64,000 nucleotides of DNA from Eurosta solidaginis (GCF_040869045.1 NC_090323.1:156074426-156138425), one strand, 5' to 3'. Positions 44,397-56,906 are shown, counted from the stretch's first letter. The notes: generated by a model from the letters alone, not told the origin. Numbers and translations are program-made.

Positions 44397-45899
44397 AACA
44401 AGTAAGGACGGTTAAGTTCGGGTGTTGCCGAACATTACATACTCAGCTGAGAGCTTTGGAGACAAACTAAGAGAAAATCACCATGTAGGAAAATTAACCT
44501 AGGGTAATCCTGGAATGTATTTGTACGATATGGGCAGGGATGCACCTTAACGTTAAGCTAATCGTTTATCAAAAAATTTCCACCGTTTCCGTTGAAACAC
44601 TTCGAAATATTATCGATAAAGAAATTATCAAGATAAATTGTATCTCGTTTTTAACCGAAACGAAAAGCTTTCGTTAACGTTAAAAACGTTAACGAAAACG
44701 TGATACTTTATGTTTGAATTGTGCTGGCAATGCTATAGCCATGGTGAAGCCGTAAGGTGGCAACAACGAGCGCACATACACACACAAACTCTATGTAATT
44801 TGTTTGTGTAATTCGTTGGTGGTAATGTCAAAAATACTCTGAGAAATGTTCGTACTGTCAAAATTCATGAGAAAAGTTGCAATCAGCTTGGATAATGCTT
44901 TCACCTTTAATGACTCCGCCATCAATCAGCTTTGCCAGCATAGTTTGAAATTAATAATCAACATAAACGATTTGATTTCGTTTTGATATGGCAGAAAACG
45001 AAACGAAATCATTTCGTTAATTTGACGATCTTAACGTTAATAAACGAAACGAAATGACTTCGTTTCGTTTATTAACGTTGATTATCGTAACGAAATGATA
45101 TCGTTTCGTTGGTTAAGCATGCCTGGATATGGGCATCAATTGAAAGGTGGTAATGAGTACTTAAAAGGGAGTAGGCCTAAGTTCTATGGGTGGATCCCTT
45201 TCGAGATATCGCCATAAGGGTGGACCAGGTGTGACTCTATAATGTGTTTGTACCATAAGGGTATCAAATAAAAGGTATTAATGAGGGTTTTAAAAGGGAG
45301 TGGCCCTTAGTTGTATATGTAAAGGCATTTTCGAGATATCCACCAAAATGTGGACCAGGGTGGCCAAGGACATCATTTGCCATTTAAATGAAAAAGGTCG
45401 GAGCCACTCCCATTTTGAAATTTTCTTTTATTTTTGTATTTTGTTGAACCATATCATCACTGGGGTTGAATGTTGACATAATTTACTTATATGCTGTAAA
45501 GGTATTCAATTTTTTGTTAAAATTTGACTTAAAAATTATTTTTTTTTAAGTGGGCGTGTTCGTCATCCGATTTCGCAAATTTTTATTTAGCGCACATATA
45601 GTAATAGGTGTAACGATCCTGCCAAATTTCATCGTGGCATCTTCAACGACTGCCAAATTACAGCAAATGCAAAACTTTTAAATTACCTTCATTTAATTTC
45701 ATTAAGATACCCCAACATTTCCTCAAGTTATTGTGTTTACGGACGGACGGACGGACATGGCTAAATGAATTTCTTTTTTCGCCCAGATCATTTTGATATA
45801 TAGAAGTCTATGTCTATCTCGATTAGTTTATGCCGTTACGCATTACCGTTATGCGAACAAAATTAATATACTCTGTGAGTTCTGCTCAGCTGAGTATAA
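44397..45899 (+). repeat. INE-like repeat, copy 5, with nested hAT MITE
   Basis: It begins AACAAGTAAGGACGG and ends CTCAGCTGAGTATA. The central part is shortened by a deletion near 45382, where the tandem-unit region jumps to AAATGAAAAAGGTCGGAGCC. A (GGAC)n run lies at about 45743-45757. A MITE is inserted at 44535. Confidence 0.7.
44535..45125. mobile_element. 591-bp hAT-like MITE inserted in INE copy 5
   Basis: The ends are CAGGGATGC and GCATGCCTG (reverse-complemented CAGGCATGC). A perfect 8-bp duplication GATATGGG lies at 44527-44534 and 45126-45133, and removing the insert restores the INE phrase TTGTACGATATGGGCATCAA. Inside are many ACGAAAC/GTTTCGT inverted phrases, so the whole right third can fold back. 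No coding capacity. Confidence 0.9.
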
Positions 45900-46265
45900 T
45901 TAATGCTTGCAATTGCTATGCCGTTCATCGACGTATAAGTGTTGGTAAATGCTATGATTTATTAAAAAAAATGCGAAAAATGAGAAAGTAGTTTAACACA
46001 ATTTTTTTTTTTGTTTTGGTTACTTTGATTTATTCTTTTGGGGTTTCCATCAATTATTCCGTTTTAATTAGTTAAGTAGTACTGAAGCAAGGTGCCGAGT
46101 AAATTGCGGAAATGTGTCAGAAGAAACAAATTCGATTAAATATTTTACTCGTCTTTGATTTCATCAACTGGATTTTTTGTCTGGCATTATATCGTGTCGT
46201 CACGGTTGATATAAAGTCTTCACCTGGCTAACTTGAAGTCGATACCCATACCCAACAGTACCAAT
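45900..46265. other. Anonymous A+T-rich stretch
   Basis: Nothing recognisable was found. Confidence 0.5.
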
Positions 46266-47680
46266 GCGGCGTATGGGATGTTGAAGAACCATATTCTCGG
46301 CGCTGATATGAAGAAAAGTAAACTTGCATTCTGGAAAGTGCTTTGTACCAAAAACAAAAGTGGTGACTTCTGGCCCTGGATTCTGAAAGTGTGAGCTTTG
46401 AGATGTAAATGCTTATCCTATACAAATTATATGAAAGTAAAGTGTACATTTCAAAACGCACTTCTAGAGAGTCCAGGGCCTGGCCACACTTACATAAAAT
46501 AGCAATAAAGAAATTAAGTCCAACGAACCGGGTAATGAACGAGGATAATATGAGAAATATCGCGAACGTTCTCTTTCCCAACCAACCACCTAGAAAGGAA
46601 GAGCACTGGGTTACGTGCCCGAAGACATGCCCAAAAAAAAAACTGGAAGCAAAAATTAAGCCAAACCTGAGCCTGACAGATAACCCCCTGCGGCAATTTG
46701 CCTTTCTGAAAATAATTTTCCAGAGTCGTTCCGTTAGAAGATGATGTGGCTGCTGAACGAAGTCATGTGCAAAATGAATGTCTGAAATCGCTCTTCAGAT
46801 GGCAACAGCAAAAACGGAAGTCGTTATGAGCACGAAGAGGTGGATCCCCCTAATCATTGAAATGAAATTGTTGGTTAAAAATAGTTTAATTTAGTTCACC
46901 GCTTACTTTGCTGGCTGTTGTTGTGGTTTTAGCCACAAAAACACACCTGGGCGGCTTAGGGAGCGCCACGAGTGTGAACAGTTCTTTTTCGGATTTAATC
47001 TCGCACGCTCCGGCTCTAGCTCTCTCTATTTCCTCTCCCATGGCCTCAAGATCGACGTGTTTTTTGTTCCCCATAACATTTAGGTCCATGAATTTATGTC
47101 GCGCCTTACGATGTTCATGCTTACCGCGGAAATATTGCGTCTGCTGTCCTGGCAGTTGAAATATGTTACCATTCAGGCAGGTAGATAACCGTTATGATGC
47201 TGCTAATAGCAGTGGATCAGTTGTACCGCAGGGTCGTGAGTGAGAGAACCAATTCACGTACTAAACCCATTTGTGAAGCGACCGCATAGAGAAACCGACC
47301 TCCACTGTTACTACAGTAAGTGTCTCAACATATTGGGAAAGGATTCAAAACTGAGATTTTTTGTCATCCGAAAATATAGACTATGTACTTCAAAACTTCT
47401 CCGAGTGCAAAAACTTGGATCGACAATGTCATCAAAAAATTAACCTGAAAAGTTAAAAGATTGGGTACAGTTAATACGATGCACATACTTTTCACCAAAC
47501 AAGAAGATGAATAGCTCAAGAAGCGCCACAGAGCTTATGTGAATCTACAGCACTCGAAGTAGGGGAAAGCTCTTCAATAGGAGAAGGGAGTCCTTCGCTC
47601 CCAGCGTCTTGTAGTGCGGCTTAGAAACATGAAGATTTCGGTCAAAGACTTAAGCATTTTGTCTTCCACGAAACTGGAAA
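46266..47680 (+). pseudogene. R1-clade LINE remnant with 3' UTR
   Basis: MKKSKLAFWKVLC near 46311 parallels IKQSKLKCWKALC of the intact R1, and NRVMNEDNMRNIANVLFPNQ near 46528 parallels NQLMDENQIRNIVDGLFPTQ. LQMATAKTEVVMSTKRW near 46795 matches the RT tail, then NPFVKRPHRETDLHCYY near 47265 matches the C-terminal region. The 3' UTR phrase GAAGGGAGTCCTTCGCTC follows. Between 46886 and 47160 is unrelated inserted or diverged sequence; a minus frame there (VDLEAMGEEIERARAGA) is unrecognised. Confidence 0.65.
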
Positions 47681-48284
47681 AAATTTTCAGTTAACTAAAT
47701 TATGTGAAGTTAATATAGCGGTTTTTAAGTACTTTAATTTCGTTCTTCTTTCATTCGAGGGTGTCCATGGTAGTCAGTTTTCACATCCAATTTGGGGCGC
47801 CACACACTCGTGTTACTATGACGAACCACACAATTAAATATGCATGTAAGTATATGATGTCTTACTCATGCGTATGCAGCAACTTCTCTCTTTCTAAGAG
47901 CATCTCAAAGTACTTTTCTTTGCAGTCCACTTAAGTCGCAGCTGTCTTTTACAGAATCGCGTTACTTTACTTTTCTCGTATTATTTTAATACCATGTATG
48001 TGCTACCCATCCACCCGCCTTAATTTTTGGCATATAACATTATTGCTGGTAACGAGATAATTGTATAATGAAATATAAATAATACCAAACATTCAATGCA
48101 GAACAACAGCAACAGTGAGGTTTGGAAAAAGCGTTTGTTGCTACAACAACCTAAATGACTTTATTTCAGTCAAAGTTACTTGCCAACCAATTTAGGTCTC
48201 ATGATGTTAAGCTGTCAGCCAACACATCCTTCATTTCATTTCCCAATAACTTCTCTTTTTCCTACTTCTAATTTGATGTTTTTT
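47681..48284. other. Anonymous stretch
   Basis: No gene or repeat end was recognised. Confidence 0.5.
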
Positions 48285-49977
48285 TTATACTCAGCTGAGC
48301 AGAGCTCACAGAGTATATTAACTTTGTTCGCATAACGGTAATCCGCAACGGCATAAACTAATCGAGATAGATATAGACTACTATATATCAAAATGATCTG
48401 GGCGAAAAAAGAAATTCATTTAGCCATGTCCGTCCGTCCGTCCGTCCGTCCGTCCGTAAACACGATAACTTGAGTAAATTATGAGGTATTTTGATAAAAT
48501 TTGGTATGTAGGTTCCTGGGCACCCATATCAGATTGCTATTTAAAATGAACGAAATCGGACCATAACCACGCCCACTTTTTCGATATCAAAAATTTCGAA
48601 AAATCGAAAAAGTGGGATAATTCATTACCAAAGTCGGTAATGCGGTAGGTGCGTTGACCTTATGACGCAAAATAGAAAATTAGTAAAATTTTGGACAATG
48701 GAAGTGGCACCGCCCATATTTAAAAGAAGATAATTTAAAAGTTTTGCAAGCTGTAATTTCGCAATCGTTGAAGATATCATGATGAAATTTGGCAGGCACG
48801 TTCCTCCTATTACGATATGTGCGCTAAATAAAAATTAGCAAAATCGGATGACGAACACGCCCACTTTTAAAAAAATTTTTTTTTAGGTCAAATTTTAACA
48901 AAAAATTTAATATCTTTACAGTATATAAGTAAATTATGTCAACATTCAACTCCAGTAATGATATGGTGCAACGAAATACAAGAAAAAAAGAAAATTTCAA
49001 AATGGGCGTGGCTCCGCCCTTTTTCATTTAATTCGTCTAGAATACTTTTAAGGCCATAAGTCGAACAAATATTTATCAATCCTTGTGAAATTTGGTAGGT
49101 GCATACATTCTATGACGTGAACTGTTTTCTGTGAAAATGGGCGAAATCGGTTGAAGCCACGCCCAGTTTTTATATACAGTCGACCGTCTGTTCTTCCGCT
49201 CGGCCGTTAACACGATAACTTGAGCAAAAATCGACATATCTTTACTAAATTTAGTTCACGTACTTATCTGAACTCACTTCATCTTGGTATAAAAAATGGC
49301 CGAAATCCGACTATGACTACGCCCACTTTTTCGATATCGAAAATTACGAAAAATGAAAAAAAAGCCATAATTCTATACCAAATATGAAAAAAGAGATGAA
49401 ACATGGTAACTGGATTGGTTTATTGACGCAAAATATAACTTTAGAAAAAACTTTGTAAAATGGGTGTGACACCTACCATTTTAAGTAGAAGAAAATGACA
49501 AAAGTTCTGCAGGGCGAAATCAAACACCCTTGGAATCTTGGCAGGAATACTGTTCCTGGTATTACATATATAAATAAATTAGCGCTACCCGACAGATGAT
49601 GTTCTGGGTCACCCTGGTCCACATTTTGGTCGATATCTCGAAAACGCCTTCACATATACAACTACCACCACTCCCTTTTAAAACTCTCATTAATACTTTT
49701 AATTTGATACCAATATCGTACAAACACATTCTAGAGTCAGCCCTGGTCCACCTTTATGGCGATATCCCTAAATGGCGTCCACCCATAGAACTATGGCATA
49801 CTCCCTCTTAAAGTACTCTTTAATACCTTCCATTTGATACCCATGTCATACAAACACATTCCAGGGTTACCCTAGGTTCATTTTGCTACATGGTGATTTT
49901 GCCTTATTTTGTCTCCATAGCTCTCAGATGAGTATGTAATGTTCGGTTACACCCGAACTTAGCCTTCCTTACTTGTT
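48285..49977 (-). repeat. INE-like repeat, copy 6, full length (1.69 kb)
   Basis: The plus strand opens TTATACTCAGCTGAGCAGAG and closes CCTTCCTTACTTGTT. The (GTCC)n run is the longest in the window (about 48428-48458). The tandem-unit region near the far end holds about two and a half units. It is the best reference copy for the family here. Confidence 0.75.
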
Positions 49978-50308
49978 CTTCTTAATTTCGTCACTCTGGT
50001 TAAGGACTTTTTCACTGGCATGTGAGCATATATACATACCCACATATATATATAAATGATATGATATATATTTGAGGGCATGCCCAACAAAAAAAAAATA
50101 TCTCTATTTTGGTTTATAATATTAGGCTGGAATATTTTAAAGAGTATCAGCTGTAAGCACCTAAGACTGAGATTGAAGCTTTTCATGACAGAAATCCACG
50201 CGGAGTGTTTGCCAAATCACTGCCGAGGGGCGACCTAACTTAGAACATTTTTTTCTGGGGCTGAGATTGTAACTGGGAGCAGGTGCGGTGGCCTCGTTTA
50301 TCAATATT
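49978..50308. other. Anonymous stretch before the gypsy 3' LTR
   Basis: Nothing recognisable was found. Confidence 0.45.
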
Positions 50309-50564
50309 TGGATATTTTTCGTAAGCTAACAGATTTATTTATATTTATTTATAAATATGTATGAAAATGCTTACAATAAATGAATATAAAACAAGTTAAT
50401 AAATTTTACGTCTGTTAATTATCGAGGACTGACCAAGCAGAAGATTATCGTGGCCAAACCGGAAGAATGGAATGTAAAAGCAAAAAAGGAAAAAGTATGA
50501 TATGTTGACATTTGTATATTCACGGTGCTGCCACTGCGCAAATTTGGCACTAGGAGTGGCCACA
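50309..50564 (-). repeat. 3' LTR (256 bp), uninterrupted
   Basis: The plus strand runs from TGGATATTTTTCGTAAGC to GGAGTGGCCACA. It contains the uninterrupted phrase AGTATGATATGTTGACATTT, the empty-site version of the position where the other LTR carries an insert. Confidence 0.8.
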
Positions 50565-50575
50565 TTACTCCCTTC

Positions 50576-51564
50576 CTAGAAGGCTTCATAATCTTTGAGG
50601 TTTCTGGGAAGATTAACTCGTCCACCAGATCGTATAGAGTTTGTTATAGTTGGAGGTATGTTACAGTTTGCGACGTCTTTCTTGCTGAGTATGTTGCATG
50701 CCGGTTTCAAGCGATCAACTGACATGTTTCTTCTGTTTCCTTCCACTAGGATTTCATAAAATTTTAAGTTTCTCTTCAAAATAGGATAGGGTTCGTCATA
50801 TGGTTTGCTCAGCGGTGGCTTTATTGAGTCATTCCGAATGAAAACATGTGTGCATGTGGAGAGTTCCTGTGGAATAAATACGCTCTGGTTAGAATGCCAA
50901 GTTGTGGGATGAGGCCGTTCATTTCTCATAGTTTCTCGTAGTTAGTTCACTACTTCCGTTTCGGTGCGTATGTCACTATTCTCGATAAAAATTCTGCAGG
51001 CAACCGAAGAGTAGTTCCGTAAACTAGTTCTGATACTGTTGCTTGAATATCCGTTTTATGAACAGTTCGAAGTCCAAGTAGAATGATTGGTAATTGATCG
51101 ACCCAGTGATTGGTGTCTTTGCACAGAATGGCTCATTTCAGTGTACGATGTCAACGCTCTACAACTCCATTGTATTGCGGATGATACGAGGTTGTTTTAA
51201 GGTGATCGATGATGGTTAAGGCAGTATCTCTGCCTTTTACAAGGTGGAAAGGGTCCAACTATGTCAATATTTAATTGCGTAAACCGTTTATTTGGCTCAC
51301 TGGCAATCGACGCATGCTCTGGTGAATTGTATGCAATCTCTTTGCATGAATGGCCTTATGAAACGCAACTTGTTTTGCAGTCGAGTGCGTACCAGGATGA
51401 GCAAGGGTATGCACAGACGACATTACTTTATTTCGAAACGCCTTAGTTACGAATGGCCGAATGATGTTTTTGGAGGTGTCGGAATATAGTTGTTTGTCAG
51501 TTCCTGATATCGGAAATAATTTGAGAGCTAATGATATTTTACCCGCATCGCTGCTTTTAAGCAC
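50576..51564 (-). pseudogene. gypsy integrase, frameshifted
   Basis: From 51564 the frame carries VHTLAHPGTHSTAKQV, the start of the H2C2 zinc domain, degraded afterwards. Around 51190-50960 readable core pieces appear (YHPQYNGVVERWHRTLK, then ELVYGTTLRLPAEF) with stops. From 50929 to 50576 the C-terminal tail is open: CTHVFIRNDSIKPPLSKPYD and MSVDRLKPA. The catalytic D-D-E set cannot be traced fully. Confidence 0.75.
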
Positions 51565-51589
51565 TTCATGGAGTTCATCATCATCTTTT

Positions 51590-52725
51590 TGGTTGTTGTT
51601 GTTGTTGCATCTTTTTGGTCATCCGCTAGAGCACTAAAATCGATAGTAGGGCACGAACAAATTGATTCGATGCGTGATAATAGATCAGCCGTAACATTAG
51701 GCTGACCATCGACGTGCCTTATGTCAGTGGTTATTTGCCCGATTGCATCTAGACGAGCTTGACGACTTGAAGCTTTTTCTAGTTTTTGGCGAAACGCGAA
51801 GATTAGCGGTTTATGGTCGGTGTATATGTGACACTCTCTACCCTCTAAGATATATTTAAAATGTTGCACAGCCATGTAGATTGCGGTTAATTCGCGATCA
51901 TACGTGCTGTATCGTACTTGAGCGCTATCAAACTTTCGCGAAAAATATCCAAGAGGCTGAATTGCCCCATTGACAATTTGATGTAGCACTGCACCAGCAG
52001 CGAAGTCAGACGCGTCCACCCAGAGCGACAGTTCAGCGTCCTTATGCGGATGTGCCAAACTTGACGCATTAACTAACTGACGTTTACATTCCGAGAAGGC
52101 TTTTATGGCTTTAGGACTCCACTCGATTTTTGAATTGTCATTCTTTTTATTTCCCGATGTCAGCGCGAATAAATGCATTTGTGTATCGATTGCTTTAGGG
52201 ATAAAACGTCTATAGAAATTTATCATTGCCAGGAATCTTTTTAATTCTTTTACCGTATTTGGTAATTTGAAATTTTCGATTGCTTCCACAAGTTCTTTAA
52301 TTGGATGGATTCCTTCTGGAGAAATCTGATGGCCGAGAAAATTCAGTTTTTCGAACAATATTCGTAACGCTTGAGCAGCGTTTCGTAAGCCAAAGGTCAT
52401 GAATGGAAATTCATAAAGCCCGAAAGGTGTGGTTACTGCCGTAATTTGAATGTCGTCTGGGTGTACAGCAACCTGATGGAAGGCTCGTTGTAAGTCGATT
52501 TTTGAGAATACTGCTTTACCATAAAGAATTAAGGTAGAGTCCTGCAGAAAAGGAAGCGGATATCTGTCCGGGACAGTGATCGCGTTTAGAGCGCGGCAGT
52601 CTCCACAAAGTCTCCACTTCCCATTTGGTTTGGGAACCATGTGGATTGGACTAGTCCAACAGCTTGATGATTGTAGACATATACCAAGGCGTAAAATTTC
52701 GTCTATTTCGTTTTTGGCTGCTTGT
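51590..52725 (-). pseudogene. gypsy reverse transcriptase and RNase H, split and deleted
   Basis: Minus-strand motifs in order: CWTSPIHMVPKPNGKWRLCG, VFSKIDLQRAFHQVAVHPDD, TPFGLYEFPFMTFGLRNAAQ, then directly FEKLNFLGHQISPEGIHP. The segment that should hold the Y-x-D-D active site, about 50 residues, is missing, so the RT is dead. RNase H follows: LSLWVDASDFAAGAVLHQ, YSTYDRELTAIYMAV and CHIYTDHKPLIFAF. The N-terminal side continues across an RTE insert at 52738: RRLLPEKLQAAKNEIDE reads through once the insert is ignored. Confidence 0.85.
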
Positions 52726-52737
52726 AGTTTCTCAGGC

Positions 52738-53382
52738 CATACGAATAAGGGCAGTTTCGGCGTCGGATTCGTGATGGGAGATAGACTTTGTCGCCAAGTT
52801 CTGGCGTTCACACCTGTGGACGAACGTCTCGCCGCTATCCGAATAAAAGCAAAATTTTTTAATATATCATTCATCTGCGCCCGTGCGCCGATAGAGGAGA
52901 AAGACGATGAGGTGAAAGACACTTTTTATGAACAATTAGAACGCACATACGAGCGCTGCCCGCGTCACGATATAAACGTCGTGCTTGGTGACTTTAATGC
53001 CAGGGTGGGCAAAGAAGGTGTTTTTGGCCCTACAGTCGGAAAGTTCAGCCTACACAATGAAACTTCTCCTAACGGACTGAGGCTGATTGACTTTGCCGGT
53101 GCTCGAAACATGGTCATATCCAGCACGAATTTCATGCATAAAAAGATACATCAAGCTACATGGCTGTCTCCTGATCGAAATACTCGCAATCAGATCGATC
53201 ACGTTGTGATAGACGGACGCTATGCCTCCAGTGTTTTAGATGTGCGCACGATCCGAGGACGTAACATCGACTCGGACCATTATCTCGTTGCAGCCAAAAT
53301 ACGCACCCGCCTCAACGCGGCTGAAACCAAGGAACGAAAAACACAAGGGAAGCTAGACGTCGAAAAGCTTCAATCACAATAG
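52738..53382 (+). pseudogene. RTE endonuclease domain, 5'-truncated
   Basis: The frame includes VLAFTPVDERLAAIRIKAKF, CPRHDINVVLGDFNARVGKE (the catalytic G-D-F-N), WLSPDRNTRNQIDHVVID and NIDSDHYLVAAKI (the final S-D-H), ending at a TAG at 53380. The open frame extends left of 52738 only by chance, through antisense gypsy sequence. The N-terminal third of the domain is absent. Confidence 0.85.
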
Positions 53383-53841
53383 ACTGCCAATGATTTCGCA
53401 ACTCGACTCTCACACCTGCTCTCTAAGAGCACAACTCATACTGAAGGAATACAGGAGCAGTGGGAGCATATTTCCAAAGCACTTCGTACTGCCGCCGAGG
53501 AAAAAATTGGTTACCGGCGACCACGAGAAAACAACTAGTACGATGAAGAATGCCGCGTTGCAACTGAAAGAAAAGACGCTGCCTACAGGGCTACGTTAAA
53601 AGCGAGCGCGACAAGAGGAGTGTGTGAACGCTATCGTGAGTTGAAAAAGGAAGCGAGACGCCTTTTCAGGAAGAAAAAAGCATAGGCAGAAAGGCGTGAG
53701 TGCGAGGAGCTTGAGCTGCTAGCCACCAGGAATAACGCCCGAAAATTTTACCAAAAAATACGGCGACAGGCGGAAGGTTTTAAGACCGGGGCAAACTCCT
53801 GTAGGAACGAAAACGGCGACCTTGTAACTGATGTCCAGAGA

Positions 53842-55454
53842 GTGCTTAGATTATGGAGGGAAGACTTCTCTGTTCTCCTAAATGGAGGCAGCAATTCAGC
53901 GCGCAGAGATGAAGAACCAGATCCCGCAATCGATGATGACGGAATATATGTCCCCCCGCCCGATTATGACGAAGTTAGAATAGCAATAACCAGGTTGAAA
54001 AACAACAAGGCCGCGGGCGCTGATGGATTGCCTGCGGAGCTATTCAAGTACGGCGGCGAGGAGTTGGTGAGGCGCATGCAGCAGCTTCTTAGCAAAATAT
54101 GGGCGGAAGAGTGCATGCCCGACGATTGGAATCTAAATGTTTTTTGCCCAGTCCACAAGAAGGGGGATACTGTAAAATGCACCAACTATCGTGGAATCAG
54201 CCTTCTCAGTATCGCATATAAGGTCCTTTCAAGTGTATTGTGCGAAAGATTGAAGCCCACCGTGAACCGGCTGATTGAACTTTATCAGTGCGGCTTCAGA
54301 CCTGGTAAATCTACCATCGACCAGATTTACACAATGCGGCAAATCTTGGAAAAAAACCCGTGAAAAGAGAATCGACACACATCACCTCTTCGTCGACTTT
54401 AAAGCCGCCTTCGACAGCATGAAAAGGAGCGGCCTATATGCCGCTATGTCTTCATTTGGTTTCCCCGTTAAACTTATACGGCTGTGCAAAATGACGTTGA
54501 GCAACACCATCAGCTCAGTCAGAATTGGAAGGTCCTCTCCGAGCCGTTCGAAACTAAACGAGGTTTCAGACAGGGTGACCCCCTATCGTGCGATTTCTTT
54601 GATTTGATGCTGGAGAAAATTATACTAGCTGCAGAACTTAACCGGACTGGAAAATATACTATAAAAGCGTGCAATTACTGGCGTATGCTAATGACATTGA
54701 TATCATCGGCCTCAGCACCCGCGCTGTTAGCTCTGCTTACTCCAAACTGGAAAAAGAAGCGGGTTTGGTGGTGAATGAGGACAAAACGAAGTACCTGTTG
54801 TCATCGAGCAAAGAGTCAGCGCATATGCGCCTTGGCAACAACGCTACTGTTGGCAGCCATAATTTCGAAATAGTAAAATACTTCGTTTATTTGGGAACCA
54901 GCATCAACACTAGCAACAACATCAGCACTGAAATCCAGCGAAGAATCAATCTTGCCAATAAATGCTACTTTGGACTAGGTAGGTAATTGAAAAGTAAAGT
55001 CCTCTCTCGGCGAACGAAAATCGTACTCTACAAGTCACTTATCGTACCCGTCCTGCTATATGGGGCAGAAGCATGGATCATGACAACAGCAGATGAAGTG
55101 GCTTTGGGAGTCTTCGAGAGAAAAGTTCTTCGAAAGATTTATGGACCTCTACGCGTTGGCGATGGCGAGTACTGAAGAAGATTTAATTATGAGCTGTACG
55201 AGCTATACGCAGACATCAACATAGTCCAGCGAATTAAAACGCAGCGGCTGCGCTGGCTAGGCCATGTTATGCGAATGAAAAATGATGCTCCGGCCAAGAA
55301 AGTGTTCCTATCGGAACCCGCATATGGAAGCAAAAGTAGAGGGCGGGCCCCACTCCGTTGGAAGGACCAGGTGGAAAACGATTTAAACTCCCTTGGTGTG
55401 ACCATTTGGCGCCGGTTGGCGGAGCGACTGGCGCGCCTTGTTGGACGGCCATAA
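53842..55454 (+). pseudogene. RTE reverse transcriptase and C-terminus, frameshifted
   Basis: Pieces in order: LKNNKAAGADGLPAELFKYG, CTNYRGISLLSIAYKVLSS, YQCGFRPGKSTIDQIYTMRQ; a frameshift near 54360; HLFVDFKAAFDSMKRSG; a shift near 54530; GFRQGDPLSCDFFDLMLEKI; a shift near 54665; LAYANDIDIIGLS, where the active-site Y-A-D-D reads Y-A-N-D; YFVYLGTSINTSNNIS; LYKSLIVPVLLYGAEAW; then RLRWLGHVMRMKNDAPAKKV and SRGRAPLRWKDQVENDLNS. Stops lie near 54985 and 55174. All motifs are RTE-like. Confidence 0.85.
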
Positions 55455-55714
55455 CCGTTTGTACGGTTAAGCGCTAATTAAGTAAGTAAGTAAGTAAGTT
55501 TCTCAGGCAATAACCTTCTAGGGCGTGAAAAAACTGGTTGTCCGCTTGTTTCGGTACGATGCATGACAGATGTTTTGGTTAGGCTTCCTGGCTGTTGCGG
55601 TATAGTGATGTCTACGTATTCTTCTAAAATAGGAGGTATTGGCAAGGAGCTGTCGAATGTTTTGATTAATTTACCTGGTGTGCTTGAGTATTCGCAGTTT
55701 GTATAAATATTCGT

Positions 55715-56010
55715 TCAGTTGGCTATGAGTCGTTTGCCTTTGCCGTCGATTAAAAGACCATAATGTTTCATAAAGTCGGCGCCCAAGATGCAACTGTTTA
55801 CGTCAGCTATGATGAACTTCCACGAAAATTGTCGGCGCAGGCCCAAATCTAGCGTAAGCACTTTTTCGCCGTATACCTTTATGTTTGTGCCGTTTGCGGC
55901 GTGAAGTTGCATGTTGGTTTGGTTGAGGGTCGTGGTTCTTAACGATTTTGGAATCACCGAGACGTCAGCTCCGGTGTCTATTAAAAATTTGGTATTATTA
56001 CGAGAGATTT
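55715..56010 (-). pseudogene. gypsy retropepsin
   Basis: The minus strand gives FLIDTGADVSVIPKSLR with an intact D-T-G-A triad, then VNSCILGADFMKHYGLLIDG, the second protease half. The segment is open for about 90 codons and is one of the best preserved parts of the element. It lies upstream of the RT, separated by a short region at 55509-55710. Confidence 0.8.
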
Positions 56011-56059
56011 TGAGACGGTTGATTGAAGCTGTCTTATAAAATTTGCTGGTTTTACTAGC

Positions 56060-56881
56060 AGCTTAACGTGTTGCATATGTCATTGCTTCTTTTGTGATTG
56101 TGGAAAACAGCAAGGTTTACGGCAATTTCGAGCGTCATTGCCATATTCCAGATGATACCAGCATATTTCTCTATTTGTATTTGAACGTTCTCGTGGACGA
56201 TTTCCGCCGCGGTTCCCTGACGACCCACGATCGGTGGTGTAATTATTCAGCCGTTGAGATAACTGAGCGATCTATTTCTGTAGGGTTTCTAGCGCCGATA
56301 CGGTTTCGCTATTGTTTTACTCATTAGTTAACGATCGGATATGTGAATCTGAATTAAAAGATTCGCCCAGGTTTAGCGATTCTACGATACCATCCGCGAT
56401 TTTGGCCTTTTTTGACATTTTATGTTCTGACGCTATAATTGCGACTCATGCAGGGAGTCGAGCTGTCCAGAGATCTATTAAAATATTTTCGCTTATGGAT
56501 TCTCCAGCAACGCGTTTCATTTCGCTGTATAATTGACTTGGATTTAAGTCACCGAGTGGTATTTCGGATATGACTTTTTGCAAGAGGCGCTGCTGACTCT
56601 CTGAAAAATGCTTTGTAAATTTTTATTTTATATAATCGTACTTGTTTTGTGATGTCAGTTCACTGATAATGCTTTGCAGCTTAGTCAATTTAGTAGGTGG
56701 TACTTGCGCCATTACTATGTTGTACTGATGCTGCAAACCAGAACTCTAATGACATGAAATAGGACTCGATGTGTGTATCAGCCATATTTGGTGGATTGCT
56801 TTTTGGAATTGCAAAGGATGCTTCCACGTGCGCGGCTTCGCTGGCTGCGTTGTGTTGATTCCTATCTCCGTCGCTGTTCAT
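56060..56881 (-). pseudogene. gypsy gag remnant
   Basis: From 56881 the frame opens MNSDGDRNQHNAASEAAHVE and reaches IESYFMSLEFWFAAS, resembling the LWF-type gag core of several gypsy lineages. Later pieces in other frames (LPPTKLTKLQSIISEL-like text, then FSESQQRLLQKVISEIPLGD near 56560) continue it. Many stops, and no CCHC knuckle was recognised. Confidence 0.6.
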
Positions 56882-56906
56882 GATCCTAAGTCCGGGGTCA
56901 CCAATT

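Larger units (their letters stand above)
52738..55496 (+). mobile_element. RTE-type non-LTR retrotransposon inserted antisense in gypsy pol
   Basis: A 12-bp duplication AGTTTCTCAGGC flanks it (52726-52737 and 55497-55508). It is 5'-truncated inside the endonuclease and ends in an (AAGT)n tail at 55480-55498, the short-repeat 3' end of RTE elements. Endonuclease, RT and C-terminal domains are all visible but frameshifted. It lies opposite to the transcription of its host element. Confidence 0.9.

Noticed and set aside
52576..52737. N-terminal extension of the RTE endonuclease frame
   Set aside because: It lies left of the 12-bp target duplication, in antisense gypsy RT sequence; the open frame is accidental.
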